Origin: Actinomadura parmotrematis
GTDB taxonomy: Bacteria > Actinomycetota > Actinomycetes > Streptosporangiales > Streptosporangiaceae
Reading direction: 5' to 3'
Assembly (NCBI RefSeq): GCF_019458805.1
Contig: NZ_JAIBOA010000033.1
Coordinates: forward strand, 1 to 64,000
DNA length: 64,000 bases
In this document: positions 1 through 8,516 of the stretch, one piece after another
How positions within the stretch are numbered: position 1 is the first letter of the stretch
How the letters are laid out: each line of letters opens with the position of its first letter
Made by a program: the position numbers and the translations under genes
Notes under the pieces: generated by a model
Seen by the model: the letters and a program-made list of their open reading frames with translations, nothing else
Databases searched by the model: none
What the model was told of the DNA's origin: nothing

Positions 1-524
1 AGGTCTCACTCCGGGGCGACTCGATTACTTTATCAGATCCGTTCGGGCTGTCAATTTCCCGTTCTTCTCCGATTCCGCCGTTTCCGGGTCCGCTTTCGCG
101 TTCCCTTCCGGGCGGCTGTTGCCATTTCATCAGATCCTGCGCGTTTGTCAAAACCGCGCTTTCCCTGATTCCCGCCAGGGGCCGGCAGGCGCGACTGAGC
201 CGCGTCGGCCGGTTGTCTGGTGGTTCCCCTCCGGCCGGTCGCCTGTCGGCGTCCCGCTCCGTGTGGGGCGAAGAGAACAGTATGCCCAGGGGATGGCCGC
301 GTCAAACCGAACGGCGTGATTCGTTGAAGCGTGTTGCGTCCGCGGTGCGATGTGTTCGCATTCGTGCAGGTCATCACGGTTATCGGAAAGCGGATCCCGG
401 TCGAGAAGGCCGACCGTGAGTCCCTCCGCTCCCCTCCCCGCGCTCGCCCGGCGGCACGCTGGGTGCGGGTCGGCGGGCGAGCGATCGCGTCCGTGGGGTG
501 CGGGGGCGGCGGGCGTCCGGTCCC
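1..524. other. Non-coding stretch at window start
   Basis: I see no convincing gene here. A 108-codon frame on the minus strand (51-377) is Arg/Pro/Gly-rich, has no recognisable domain and no good ribosome site. A 9-base word ATCAGATCC occurs twice (around 32 and 126). The right end holds a possible terminator for the CMD pair, listed separately. The region may contain the 5' or 3' flank of a gene lying outside the window. Confidence 0.5.
441..483 (-). terminator. Possible terminator of the CMD gene pair
   Basis: A perfect 10-bp inverted repeat (CGCTCGCCCG at 441-450, CGGGCGAGCG at 474-483) lies about 40 nt downstream of the stop codon of the CMD gene at 525. The loop is long (23 nt) and there is no T-tract, so this could be a U-less actinobacterial terminator or just GC-rich chance. 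Confidence 0.35.
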
Positions 525-1010
525 TCAGTTCGCCAGGGCGGCGAACTTGCCGGGCTCGTAGGAGCCCCCGGGGTTGCGGACGATGACGTTGAGCCTGTTG
601 TTGGCGTTGATCATGGCGATGAGGGAGACCAGCGCGGCGATCTGGTCGTCGTCGTAGTGCGCGCGGACGTCGGCCCAGGTCGCGTCGGACACGCCGCCGG
701 AGGCGTCGGCGACGCGAGTGCCCTCCTCGGTGAGGGCCAGCGCGGCCCGCTCGGCGTCGGTGAAGACCGTCGACTCGCGCCAGGCCGCCACCAGGTTGAC
801 GCGGGTGGCGTCCTCGCCCGCGGCGGCCGCGTCCTTGGCGTGGTAGTCGACGCAGAACCCGCAGCCGTTGATCTGGCTGGCGCGCAGCATCACTAGGTTC
901 TGGGTGGCCTCGGGCAGTGACGACTGCGTGATGGCGAGGGCGACGTTGTAGATCCGCTTGGCGATCTTGGCGCCGAGCGGGTTGGTCATCAGGTCGAAGC
1001 GCGGTTCCAT
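525..1010 (-). CDS. Carboxymuconolactone decarboxylase family protein (AhpD-like, redox-active CxxC)
   Basis: 161 residues, the normal size for single-domain CMD/AhpD-like proteins, which are small helical oligomers acting as peroxidases or thiol-disulfide enzymes. The family signature is intact: NGCGFCVDYHAKD, giving the CxxC pair C50/C53 and the partner H57. The gene follows a paralogue (1072-1554) with 61 bp between them, so the two are probably co-transcribed from upstream of 1554. A divergent ECF41 sigma factor lies just beyond. ECF41 factors are known to control COE genes (carboxymuconolactone decarboxylase, oxidoreductase, epimerase), which fits. The substrate is unknown. Confidence 0.9.
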   Translation of the reverse strand: MEPRFDLMTNPLGAKIAKRIYNVALAITQSSLPEATQNLVMLRASQINGCGFCVDYHAKDAAAAGEDATRVNLVAAWRESTVFTDAERAALALTEEGTRVADASGGVSDATWADVRAHYDDDQIAALVSLIAMINANNRLNVIVRNPGGSYEPGKFAALAN

Positions 1011-1071
1011 GGTGTGCTCCCTTGCTCTGCGGTAGGTGTGGTCAGGTGGTGCGGGGAGATCGGCAGGGGGG

Positions 1072-1554
1072 TCAGCCGGAGTGTCCGGGCTGGTAGTCGC
1101 CGCCGCGCTCGGCGACGATGACGCCCATCCGGTTGGTGGCGTTGATGAGTGCGATCAGCATCACCAGGTCCGCGAGCTGGTCCTCGTCGAAGTGCCGGGC
1201 GGCGGTGTTCCACACCGCGTCGGTGACGCCGCCGGAGGCGTCGGCGATGCGGGTGCCCTCCTCGGCCAGCTCCAGCGCGGCCCGCTCGGCGTCGGTGAAG
1301 ACCGTCGACTCGCGCCAGGCCGCCACCAGGTTGACGCGGGTGGCGTCCTCGCCGGCGTGCGCGGCGTTCTTGCTCCACACGTCGGTGGCGTAGCCGTCGC
1401 CGTTGACCTGGCTGACGCGCAGCAGCACCAGCCGCTGGACCGCCGCGGGCAGCGTCGAGTCGTCGAGGATCGTCCTGCTCGCCGCTCCGAAGTGCCCGGC
1501 GGCCCTGGCCGCCGTTCCGGAGGGGGTGTCGAACAGGTTCGCGCGTGCCGGCAT
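1072..1554 (-). CDS. CMD-family paralogue that has lost its CxxC motif
   Basis: 160 residues, starting at the ATG at 1554, which aligns with the start of the CMD domain. It is clearly a paralogue of 525-1010 (shared AGEDATRVNLVAAWREST, then FTDAERAAL), but the active-site segment reads NGDGYATDVWSKNAA. Both cysteines are gone (aligned D53 and A56) and the His is replaced by W60. It therefore cannot do CxxC redox chemistry. An 82-bp block is identical in DNA between the copies (737-818 and 1272-1353), although flanking sequence has diverged, suggesting gene conversion. It may form mixed oligomers with the intact copy or have a non-enzymatic role; that is inference. Confidence 0.85.
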   Translation of the reverse strand: MPARANLFDTPSGTAARAAGHFGAASRTILDDSTLPAAVQRLVLLRVSQVNGDGYATDVWSKNAAHAGEDATRVNLVAAWRESTVFTDAERAALELAEEGTRIADASGGVTDAVWNTAARHFDEDQLADLVMLIALINATNRMGVIVAERGGDYQPGHSG

Positions 1555-1679
1555 GGCGTGCTCCTCATCGGGAGTTCGTGGGCCGCGGTTCGTCGCCGCG
1601 GCATCTGGCGACCATGAAGATGCCGACGTCCCCGTTCCCGTGACGGCTCGCCGGCGTGACGCACGCCACTCCTCGCGGC

Positions 1680-1706
1680 CGTCACAACGAGGGTGGCGGC
1701 GGCATC
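1680..1706 (+). promoter_or_regulatory. Candidate ECF41-type promoter of the sigma factor gene
   Basis: CGTCACA (1680-1686), 16 nt, then CATC (1703-1706). This resembles the published ECF41 target pattern TGTCACA-N16-CGTC with one mismatch in each box, and lies about 70 nt before the sigma gene, as expected for autoregulation. No equally good match was found reading towards the CMD genes. The best partial match there is CGTCACG on the minus strand near 1639-1645, without a correctly spaced -10. Confidence 0.35.
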
Positions 1707-1776
1707 TTGTGCGTGTGCCGGCCCGCACCCGCGGCAGCACGGGCACCAGGTGATCGACGACAGGCGGGAGCCCCGA

Positions 1777-2682
1777 ATGGACGAGCACGGCCGACCCACC
1801 GACCGGTCCGCGGCGGCGGACGCCGCCACGGAGGCGTTCGTCGCGCACCGCGGCCTGCTGTTCACCGTCGCCTACGAGATGCTCGGCTCGGCCGCCGACG
1901 CCGAGGACGTGCTGCAGGAGACCTGGCTGCGGTGGTCGGACGTCGATCTGGGCGGCGTCCGCGACCGGCGCGCCTACCTGGTGCGGATCACCACGCGCCA
2001 GGCGCTCATGCGCATGCGGACGCTGCGCCGCCGCAAGGAGTCCTACGTCGGTCCCTGGCTGCCCGAGCCGCTGCTGACCGCGCCGGACGTGGCGGAGGAC
2101 GTCGAGCTGGCCGACAGCGTCTCGATGGCGATGCTGCTGGTGATGGAGACGCTCGCGCCGACCGAGCGGGCGGTGTTCGTGCTCCGCGAGGTGTTCGACC
2201 TGCCCTACGACGAGATCGCCGCGGCCGTCGCCCGGACGCCGGCCGCGGTCCGCCAGATCGCCCATCGGGCGCGGGCGCACGTGGCCGCCCGGCGGCCGCG
2301 GGCGGCGGTCTCGTCGGCGGAGGCCCGGGACGTGCTCGCGGCGTTCCAGCAGGCCGTCGAGTCGGGGGACGCGCAGCGCCTGCTCGACGTCCTGGCCCCG
2401 GACGTCGTGCTGCTGACCGACGGCGGCGGCGTGGTCCGGGCCGCGCTGGCGCCCGTCGTCGGGGCCGGGGCCGTCGCGCCCGTCCTGGGCAGGATCGGCG
2501 GGGAGGCGGCGCTGCGGCCCGAGCAGGTCAACGGCTACCCGGCGCTGGTCGTGCGGGTCGGCGGCCGCATCGACACCGTGATCGCCGTGCGCGTCGAGGA
2601 CGGCCTCATCACCGGCCTCTACGCGGTGCGCAACCCCGAGAAGCTGTCACGGATCGAGCGGGAGACCGCGCTGCACCGCTGA
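1777..2682 (+). CDS. ECF41-family RNA polymerase sigma factor with SnoaL-like C-terminal domain (SigJ type)
   Basis: 301 residues from the ATG at 1777, which is preceded by a GGCGGGAG ribosome site 7 nt upstream. Sigma-70 regions 2 (residues ~12-75, AEDVLQETWLRW) and 4 (~105-160, EVFDLPYDEIAAAVARTPAA) are followed by a NTF2/SnoaL-like domain (~175-295). The ECF41 hallmarks are visible: WLPEP in the inter-domain linker and DGGG in the C-terminal domain. In this group the fused C-terminal domain modulates activity in place of a separate anti-sigma factor, and indeed none is encoded nearby. The divergent CMD pair is the expected target. Confidence 0.93.
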   Translation: MDEHGRPTDRSAAADAATEAFVAHRGLLFTVAYEMLGSAADAEDVLQETWLRWSDVDLGGVRDRRAYLVRITTRQALMRMRTLRRRKESYVGPWLPEPLLTAPDVAEDVELADSVSMAMLLVMETLAPTERAVFVLREVFDLPYDEIAAAVARTPAAVRQIAHRARAHVAARRPRAAVSSAEARDVLAAFQQAVESGDAQRLLDVLAPDVVLLTDGGGVVRAALAPVVGAGAVAPVLGRIGGEAALRPEQVNGYPALVVRVGGRIDTVIAVRVEDGLITGLYAVRNPEKLSRIERETALHR

Positions 2683-2702
2683 CGGGTCCTCGGGCCGGGC
2701 CG

Positions 2703-3668
2703 TCATCCGGCGGCGCGGACGACGGCGTCGCCGGCGTCGGTGCGGTAGTAGAGGACGGACCGGCCGGTGCGGCGGCGCTCGACGAGGCCGGCGTCCAGCA
2801 GGACGCGCAGGTGCCGGCCGACCGAGCCGAGGGTCTGGCCGGTCAGCGCCACGAGCTGCGTGGTGCTCTTCGGGTCGGCGAGCAGGACGAGCGCGGCGGC
2901 GCGGTGCGGGCCGAGGAGGCGGGCGAGGGGCGCGGGCGCGGCGGCGGGACGTTCGGCGAGCGTGCCGGAACAGGGGTAGGTGAGGGCGTAGCGGCCGGTG
3001 CCCTCCCAGCTGGTCCAGCGGCCCTGCGACGGGGTGACGGGCACCAGGAGGAGCTGGACGCCCGCGAGCTCGCGCGGCGGGTAGTCGCCCATGTTGGTCC
3101 GCAGGCGGTCGCCGCCGAGCCAGCGCATGCCGGGGCGCAGGCCGTCCAGGGCGGCGGCCCAGCCGCCGCGGCCGAGGCGGCTGGTGCGGGCGACGATGTC
3201 GGCCTCCAGGACGTGGCGGCGGCGCGTCCAGTCGGGCCGGACGGTGCGCTCCCACACCCAGGCGAGCAGGTCGGCGGCGCGGTGCGGGAGGTCGTCGCGG
3301 TCCAGGGCGTCCGGGAGGGGGCCGCGCAGGGAGCGCAGCAGGTCGTGGCGGGCGGCGGCGGGCGGGGCGGCGCGGAGGACGTCCAGCTCGCGGTCGAAGT
3401 CGGGGGCGTCCTCGCCGGTCGGGGTGGGCGTGATGAAGTCGGCGTTCCAGTCGGGGCCGAAGGCGGCGGTGACGAGCCGCGCGGTGACCGGGTCGGCGGT
3501 CAGGCGGTCCCGGTAGGCGGCGCGGTGCGTGTGCAGCCAGGCGCGTTCGCCGGGGTGGACGGCGCGGTCGCGGTGGAGCGTTATCAGGCAGGCGATCGTC
3601 TCCGACAGGGGCGACACCGTGAAGCGGCTGCCCGCGAGGGTGTCGGCGTTGATCTGCCACCAGCCCAT
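2703..3668 (-). CDS. ArsR-like winged-helix regulator (DUF5937-type)
   Basis: 321 residues. I start at the ATG at 3668 because GGAGG stands 7 nt before it, rather than 17 codons upstream. The long N-terminal part (1-230) resembles the effector domain of DUF5937-type regulators. The C-terminal ~80 residues form an ArsR winged helix (DPKSTTQLVALTGQTLGSVGRHLRVLLDAGLVE read in two halves around residues 265-295, ending in RRTGRSVLYYRT). It is divergent from an MFS exporter 59 bp away, the usual arrangement for a repressor and its pump. It is convergent with the sigma factor (20-bp gap). Confidence 0.85.
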   Translation of the reverse strand: MGWWQINADTLAGSRFTVSPLSETIACLITLHRDRAVHPGERAWLHTHRAAYRDRLTADPVTARLVTAAFGPDWNADFITPTPTGEDAPDFDRELDVLRAAPPAAARHDLLRSLRGPLPDALDRDDLPHRAADLLAWVWERTVRPDWTRRRHVLEADIVARTSRLGRGGWAAALDGLRPGMRWLGGDRLRTNMGDYPPRELAGVQLLLVPVTPSQGRWTSWEGTGRYALTYPCSGTLAERPAAAPAPLARLLGPHRAAALVLLADPKSTTQLVALTGQTLGSVGRHLRVLLDAGLVERRRTGRSVLYYRTDAGDAVVRAAG

Positions 3669-3688
3669 GTTTCGCCTCCACGCGAAAC
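3669..3688. promoter_or_regulatory. Inverted repeat between ArsR-type regulator and MFS gene
   Basis: GTTTCG (3669-3674), 8 nt, CGAAAC (3683-3688): a perfect 6-bp inverted repeat that spans the ribosome site of the regulator gene. Its place suggests an autoregulatory operator, which could also cover the promoter of the divergent transporter. No binding data are implied. Confidence 0.4.
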
Positions 3689-3727
3689 TGTAACGGGTGG
3701 CGGCGGGAGCGTCCGACACTCCTCCGC

Positions 3728-4921
3728 ATGCGTACTTACGGGGAACTGTTCAGGACGCGCGAGTTCACGCCGCTGTTCGCGATCTCGGGGTTGCAGGTGA
3801 CGGCGCAGACGATGGCAGGGCTGGCGCTCGGCACGCTGGTGTTCGCGCGGACGGGGTCGCCGCTGCTGGCGGCGCTCAGCATGTTCGGCTCGTCGTTCGC
3901 GCAGCTCGTCGGGGCGGTCGCGCTGCTGTCGGCGGCGGACCGGTTGCCGCCGCGCGCTGCGGCGGCGGCGATGGCGTTGATGTTCGCGGCGGCGACGGCG
4001 GTGCTGGCGATTCCGGGACTGCCGCTGTGGGCGGTGTTCGTGCTGCTGCTGAGCGAGGGGCTGGTGGCGTCGCTGTACAGCGCCGTCCGGTACGGGCTGA
4101 TCACGGAGATCCTGCCGCGCGAGGGGTTCGTGCTGGGCCGGTCGGTGCTGAACATGTCGACGGGCCTGGTGCAGATCGTCGGGTTCGTGGCGGGCGGGCT
4201 GCTGCTGGACCGGCTGTCGCCGCGCGGGGTGCTGCTGGCGGGCGCGGCGCTCTTCCTGACGGCGGCCGGGGTCGCGGCGACCGGCCTGACGTCGCGGCCG
4301 GCGCGCGCGGGCGGCAGCGTGTCGGTGGCGGAGACCTGGCGGACGAACCGGGTGCTGCTGTCGTCGCGCGAGCGGCTCCCCGCCTACCTGGCGCTGTGGG
4401 TGCCGAACGGGCTGATCGTCGGGTGCGAGTCGCTGTTCGTGCCGTACGCGCCGAGCCACGCGGGCCTGCTGTTCGCGATGGCGGCGGCCGGGATGCTGGC
4501 GGGCGACACGGTGATGGGCCGGTTCGTCGCGCCGCGGTGGCGGTCCCGGGTGAACGCGCCGCTGCGGTTGCTGCTCGCGGTGCCGTATCTGGCGATGCCG
4601 GTGCATCCGCCGCTCGCCATCGCGGTCGTGGTGGTGACCGTGGCGTCGTTCGGCTACTCGGCGAGCCTGCTGCTGCAGGAACGGCTGGTGATGCTGACTC
4701 CCGAGGAGATGAGCGGGCAGGGCCTCGGGCTGCAGTTGTCGGGCATCTTCGCCATGCAGGGGGTGGGGGCGGCGCTCGCCGGCGGCATCGCGCAGGTGTC
4801 GTCGCCCGCGGTCGCGATGGGCGCGATGGCGCTGGCGTCCTCGGCGGTGACGCTGGCGCTCGCGCCCCGGCTCAAGTCCGTTTCCTACAAGACCGCCGGG
4901 GCGCCGGTGCAGCAGGCTTGA
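3728..4921 (+). CDS. MFS transporter
   Basis: 397 residues with about 12 predicted hydrophobic helices and the short MFS layout (N-half to ~185, central loop RPARAGGSVSVAETWRTNR, C-half to the end). The N-terminus (MRTYGELFRTREFTPLF) is typical of actinobacterial pumps of the type often annotated 'MFS transporter' next to ArsR/DUF5937 regulators. It is divergent from such a regulator and probably under its control, so export of a small toxic molecule is the likely job. Substrate unknown. The next gene follows with 3 nt between, suggesting one transcript. Confidence 0.88.
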   Translation: MRTYGELFRTREFTPLFAISGLQVTAQTMAGLALGTLVFARTGSPLLAALSMFGSSFAQLVGAVALLSAADRLPPRAAAAAMALMFAAATAVLAIPGLPLWAVFVLLLSEGLVASLYSAVRYGLITEILPREGFVLGRSVLNMSTGLVQIVGFVAGGLLLDRLSPRGVLLAGAALFLTAAGVAATGLTSRPARAGGSVSVAETWRTNRVLLSSRERLPAYLALWVPNGLIVGCESLFVPYAPSHAGLLFAMAAAGMLAGDTVMGRFVAPRWRSRVNAPLRLLLAVPYLAMPVHPPLAIAVVVVTVASFGYSASLLLQERLVMLTPEEMSGQGLGLQLSGIFAMQGVGAALAGGIAQVSSPAVAMGAMALASSAVTLALAPRLKSVSYKTAGAPVQQA

Positions 4922-4924
4922 GGC

Positions 4925-5788
4925 ATGAGCATCGATCTTGACGCCGCCACGGACTTCATGGCCACGCACGCCCGGCTGCTGGACCGCCGCCGGTTCGCCG
5001 TCCTGCTCGGCGACGGCGAGCCGGCCGCACTGCTGGCGGCGGTGAACGCCTACCGCAACCCCGACGGGGGTTACGGCAACGGCCTCGAACCCGACCTGCG
5101 CTCCCCCGAGAGCCAGACCGGAAGCGCGCTGCACGCCTTCGAGGTCTTCGCCGACCTGCCGCCCGCGGACGAGGCCGTGGCCCTCTGCGACTGGCTGGCG
5201 ACGGTGTCGCGGCCCGACGGCGGCGTGCCGTTCGCGCTGCCGGTGATCCGCCCGGCGGGCTGCGCGCCGTTCTGGACGTCCGCCTCGCCCGCGTCCTCGC
5301 TCCAGATCACGGCGGCGGTCGCGGCGCAGGCGCACCGCGTCCAGGACCCGCGCGTCGCCGCGCACCCCTGGCTGGAGGGCGCCACCGCCTTCTGCCTGGA
5401 CGCCATGGAACGCCTGGAGGAGGCGCCGAACGCGATCGAGCTGATGTTCAGCCTGCACCTGCTGGACGCCCTCGGCGACGGGACGGCGAAGCTCGCGGAG
5501 CGCCTCGGCCACTTCATCCCCGACGACGGCTGGCTGCGCGTCGCGGGCGGCCAGGAGGACGAGAAGCTCGGCCCGCTCGACTTCGCGCCCTCCCCCGACG
5601 GCCACGTCCGCGCCCTGTTCTCCGCGGCGACGGTGGCCGAGGAACTGGACGCGCTGGCCGGCGAGCAGCTCGACGACGGCGGCTGGACGGTGGACTTCGC
5701 CAACTACTCCCCCGCCGCGACGCTCGAATGGCGCGGCTACGCGACCGTCCAGGCCGTGGCGGTCCTGCGGCGGAACGGGCGCGCCTGA
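4925..5788 (+). CDS. Prenyltransferase/squalene-cyclase-like alpha/alpha-toroid protein
   Basis: 287 residues. It carries repeats of the kind found in terpenoid cyclase/protein prenyltransferase toroids: NPDGGYGNGLEPD near residue 45, RPDGGVPFALP near 97, and DDGGWTVDF near 250. It lacks the DxDD or DxDDTA catalytic motif of squalene-hopene cyclases, so a cyclase activity is not supported. It starts 3 nt after the MFS stop codon and is probably co-expressed. Proteins like this are common in actinomycetes with no known function. Confidence 0.75.
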   Translation: MSIDLDAATDFMATHARLLDRRRFAVLLGDGEPAALLAAVNAYRNPDGGYGNGLEPDLRSPESQTGSALHAFEVFADLPPADEAVALCDWLATVSRPDGGVPFALPVIRPAGCAPFWTSASPASSLQITAAVAAQAHRVQDPRVAAHPWLEGATAFCLDAMERLEEAPNAIELMFSLHLLDALGDGTAKLAERLGHFIPDDGWLRVAGGQEDEKLGPLDFAPSPDGHVRALFSAATVAEELDALAGEQLDDGGWTVDFANYSPAATLEWRGYATVQAVAVLRRNGRA

Positions 5789-5830
5789 CGTCCGCGCCCG
5801 CGCCCCGTTAGGATCGCCGGCAGGGGGCGG

Positions 5831-6037
5831 CTGATCGACAAGATCGCGTGGGTGCGGCCGGAGGGCGGGCGGGTCCTGTCCACCCGCTCGCGCGGCAAGG
5901 ACGTCTGGTACCTGCCCGGCGGCAAGCGCGAGGCCGGCGAGAGCGACGAGCGGACGCTGCTCCGCGAGATCGCCGAGGAGCTCGCCGTCGGCCAGCTCAT
6001 CTTCGACGACCTGCGGGACGCCGGCCGCCTCAGGTGA
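5831..6037 (+). pseudogene. NUDIX hydrolase remnant with internal deletion
   Basis: The frame reads LIDKIAWVRPEGGRVLSTR, then KDVWYLPGGKREAGESDERT and LLREIAEEL. This is the N-terminal half of an actinobacterial NUDIX protein with the box GX5EX7REUXEE intact. Directly after EELAV it jumps to GQLIFDDLRDAGRLR, which matches the normal C-terminal end of this family. About 70 central residues are missing, in frame. The homologous start codon is a CTG at 5831, with GTG at 5852 as the next option. Both features suggest a decayed gene. It overlaps the convergent gene at 6030 by 8 bp. Confidence 0.75.
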
Positions 6038-6617
6038 GGTCCTTGGACTCGTGCAGGGCCATGTCCATCGCGATCGCGGTGGCGACCGCCAGCGTCCGCA
6101 GTGGCTCGGCCACCCGCTCCTCGATCGTCACGTCGTACTTGTCGGCCGTGGTCAGCAGGTGCGTGGCGATGCCGGCGAACTTCTTCTGCACGTAGGCGAC
6201 CCGGTTGCGCTCCCGGTCGATGACGTGGAAGTGGTTGCGGGAGATGTCCACCGTGATCTCGCCGACCTTGCCGCCCTCGGCGTCGCGCAGGATGTAGCGG
6301 CGGCCGACGCGCTCGGTGTTGATCGAGCCGATCGCCTCGCCCTCCGGGCCGCGCACCGAGATGAGCATCCGGCCGACCTCCTTGTCGACCTCCAGCATCG
6401 GGTCGCCCTCGGGGCTGGACAGGACGACCGAGCGGGGATCCAGCTCGGACTTGCCGGGGAAGACCGACTTCAGCGTCTCGCCGCGCCGCCGGGTCAGCTG
6501 GTCGGCGACGGCGAGGACGGTGCCGTCGGTGTCGGTGACGCGGTACCGGCTGCGCGCGTAGGGGCCCCGGCGCGGCTGGTCCACGCGGAACCTGTCCTGA
6601 GTGAAGAGTTCTGTCAC
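6030..6617 (-). CDS. LURP-one-related / scramblase-like tubby-fold protein
   Basis: 195 residues from a GTG at 6617. The pattern of short beta strands with GRRYILRD, VGEITVDISRNHFHVID and a late hydrophobic helix (LRTLAVATAIAMDMAL) matches the LURP-one/phospholipid-scramblase-like (tubby C-terminal fold) family found in many actinobacteria. The biochemical role of these bacterial proteins is not established. Monocistronic; the opposite neighbour is a decayed NUDIX gene. Confidence 0.75.
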   Translation of the reverse strand: MTELFTQDRFRVDQPRRGPYARSRYRVTDTDGTVLAVADQLTRRRGETLKSVFPGKSELDPRSVVLSSPEGDPMLEVDKEVGRMLISVRGPEGEAIGSINTERVGRRYILRDAEGGKVGEITVDISRNHFHVIDRERNRVAYVQKKFAGIATHLLTTADKYDVTIEERVAEPLRTLAVATAIAMDMALHESKDLT

Positions 6618-6703
6618 GCGGGCGATCCTGCCAAGCCGCGCGCCCCCGCGAAAGGGTTTCGCGGGCGTGCGAGCCCTGAGTCAGCGGGCCGCTCCAGGAC
6701 GTT

Positions 6704-6735
6704 AAAGGGGGCGGCCCTCGCGGGCCGCCCCCTTT
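6704..6735 (-). terminator. Rho-independent terminator of groEL
   Basis: GGGGGCGGCCC (6707-6717) and GGGCCGCCCCC (6722-6732) form a perfect 11-bp stem, extended by AAA/TTT to 14 bp, with a 4-nt loop. It lies 24 nt beyond the groEL stop codon. Read on the minus strand it ends in TTT, so it should terminate groEL. Confidence 0.85.
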
Positions 6736-6758
6736 TCACGGGGTCATCCGATCGGAGA

Positions 6759-8384
6759 TCAGAAGTCCATGCCGCCGGCGCCGTCGGGCATCGCCGGAGC
6801 GGCGTTCTTCTCCGGCTTCTCGGCGATGACGGCCTCGGTGGTGAGGAACAGGGCCGCGATCGACGAGGCGTTCTGCAGCGCGGAACGCGTCACCTTGGCC
6901 GGGTCGAGGATGCCCGACTCGAACATGTTGACGTACTCGCCGGTGGCGGCGTTCAGGCCCTCGCCGGGGGTCAGGTTGCGCACCTTCTCCACCACGACGC
7001 CGCCCTCGAGGCCGGCGTTCACGGCGATCTGCTTGAGGGGCTCCTCCAGAGCGCGCTTGACGATCGCGGCACCGGTGGCCTCGTCGCCCTTCAGCTCCAG
7101 CTTGTCGAAGGCCTTGGTGCCGGCCTGCAGCAGCGCGACGCCGCCGCCGGGGACGATGCCCTCCTCGACGGCCGCCTTGGCGTTGCGGACGGCGTCCTCG
7201 ATGCGGTGCTTGCGCTCCTTCAGCTCCACCTCGGTGGCGGCGCCGGCCTTGATGACCGCGACACCGCCGGCGAGCTTGGCCAGGCGCTCCTGGAGCTTCT
7301 CGCGGTCGTAGTCGGAGTCGGTGTTGTCGATCTCGGTGCGGATCTGGTTGACCCGGCCGGCGATCTCGTTGGCGTCACCGGCGCCGTCGACGATGGTGGT
7401 CTCGTCCTTGGAGACGACCACCTTGCGGGCGCGGCCCAGCATGTCGAGGCTGGTGTTCTCCAGCTTGAGGCCGACGTCCTCGGAGATGACCTGGCCGCCG
7501 GTCAGCGTGGCGATGTCGCCCAGCATGGCCTTGCGGCGGTCGCCGAAGCCCGGGGCCTTGACGGCGACGGACTTGAAGATCCCGCGGATCTTGTTGACGA
7601 CCAGGGTGGCCAGCGCCTCGCCGTCCACGTCCTCGGCGATGATCAGCAGCGGCTTGGAGGACTGCATGACGCCCTCCAGGACCGGCAGCAGGTCCTTGTT
7701 GGCCGACGCCTTGCCCTGCACGATGAGGATGTAGGGGTCGTCGAGGACGGCCTCCATCCGCTCGGGGTCGGTGACGAAGTAGGGCGAGATGTAGCCCTTG
7801 TCGAAGCGCATGCCCTCGGTGAGCTCCAGCTCCAGCCCGAAGGTGTTGCTCTCCTCGACGGTGATGACGCCTTCCTTGCCGACCTTGTCCATCGCCTCGG
7901 CGATCATCTGGCCGATCTGGACGTCGCCCGCGGAGATGGAGGCGGTGGAGGCGATCTGCTCCTTGGTCTCCACGTCCTTGGCGAGCTTGTGCAGCTCCTC
8001 GGAGACGCGCTCGACGGCGGCCTCGATGCCCTTCTTCAGGGACATCGGGTTGGCGCCGGCGGCGACGTTGCGCAGGCCCTCGCGGACCAGCGCCTGGGCG
8101 AGGACGGTGGCGGTGGTGGTGCCGTCGCCCGCGACGTCGTCGGTCTTCTTGGCGACCTCCTTGACGAGCTCGGCCCCGATCTTCTCCCACGGGTCCTCGA
8201 GCTCGATCTCCTTGGCGATCGACACACCGTCGTTGGTGATCGTGGGGGCGCCCCACTTCTTCTCCAGCACGACGTTGCGGCCCTTGGGGCCGAGGGTGAC
8301 CTTGACGGCGTCGGCGAGCTGGTTCATGCCGCGCTCGAGACCGCGGCGGGCCTCTTCGTCGAACGAGATCATCTTTGCAGCCAT
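6759..8384 (-). CDS. groEL: Chaperonin GroEL (60 kDa, GroEL2 type)
   Basis: 541 residues, full length. It folds client proteins in an ATP-driven double-ring complex with GroES. Diagnostic stretches are present: VTLGPKGRNVVLEKKWGAP near residue 30, the ATP-site VAGDGTTTATVLAQ near 86, and the C-terminal GGMDF tail without a His-rich end. The Gly/Met-tail form corresponds to the essential GroEL2 of actinobacteria, which is normally separate from the groES-groEL1 operon. Accordingly no groES is found here. Two CIRCE elements precede the gene (8517-8578), indicating HrcA repression and heat induction. Confidence 0.99.
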   Translation of the reverse strand: MAAKMISFDEEARRGLERGMNQLADAVKVTLGPKGRNVVLEKKWGAPTITNDGVSIAKEIELEDPWEKIGAELVKEVAKKTDDVAGDGTTTATVLAQALVREGLRNVAAGANPMSLKKGIEAAVERVSEELHKLAKDVETKEQIASTASISAGDVQIGQMIAEAMDKVGKEGVITVEESNTFGLELELTEGMRFDKGYISPYFVTDPERMEAVLDDPYILIVQGKASANKDLLPVLEGVMQSSKPLLIIAEDVDGEALATLVVNKIRGIFKSVAVKAPGFGDRRKAMLGDIATLTGGQVISEDVGLKLENTSLDMLGRARKVVVSKDETTIVDGAGDANEIAGRVNQIRTEIDNTDSDYDREKLQERLAKLAGGVAVIKAGAATEVELKERKHRIEDAVRNAKAAVEEGIVPGGGVALLQAGTKAFDKLELKGDEATGAAIVKRALEEPLKQIAVNAGLEGGVVVEKVRNLTPGEGLNAATGEYVNMFESGILDPAKVTRSALQNASSIAALFLTTEAVIAEKPEKNAAPAMPDGAGGMDF

Positions 8385-8516
8385 GAGGCTCCAGTCCTCC
8401 CGGAACAGGTGGCCATAAACGGATCGAGGCGACGCCCGCGACGGACGGATCCGTCCGGGCGGCTGCCATTCCGCCGCCGGACGGGGACCTCGTCGTCCCG
8501 ACCCGAAGCTGTGGGA

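Noticed and set aside
51..377. 108-codon basic open frame at the left edge
   Set aside because: No ribosome site, no third-position bias pattern and no domain; the RKRTRKRRNRRR end is a composition effect.
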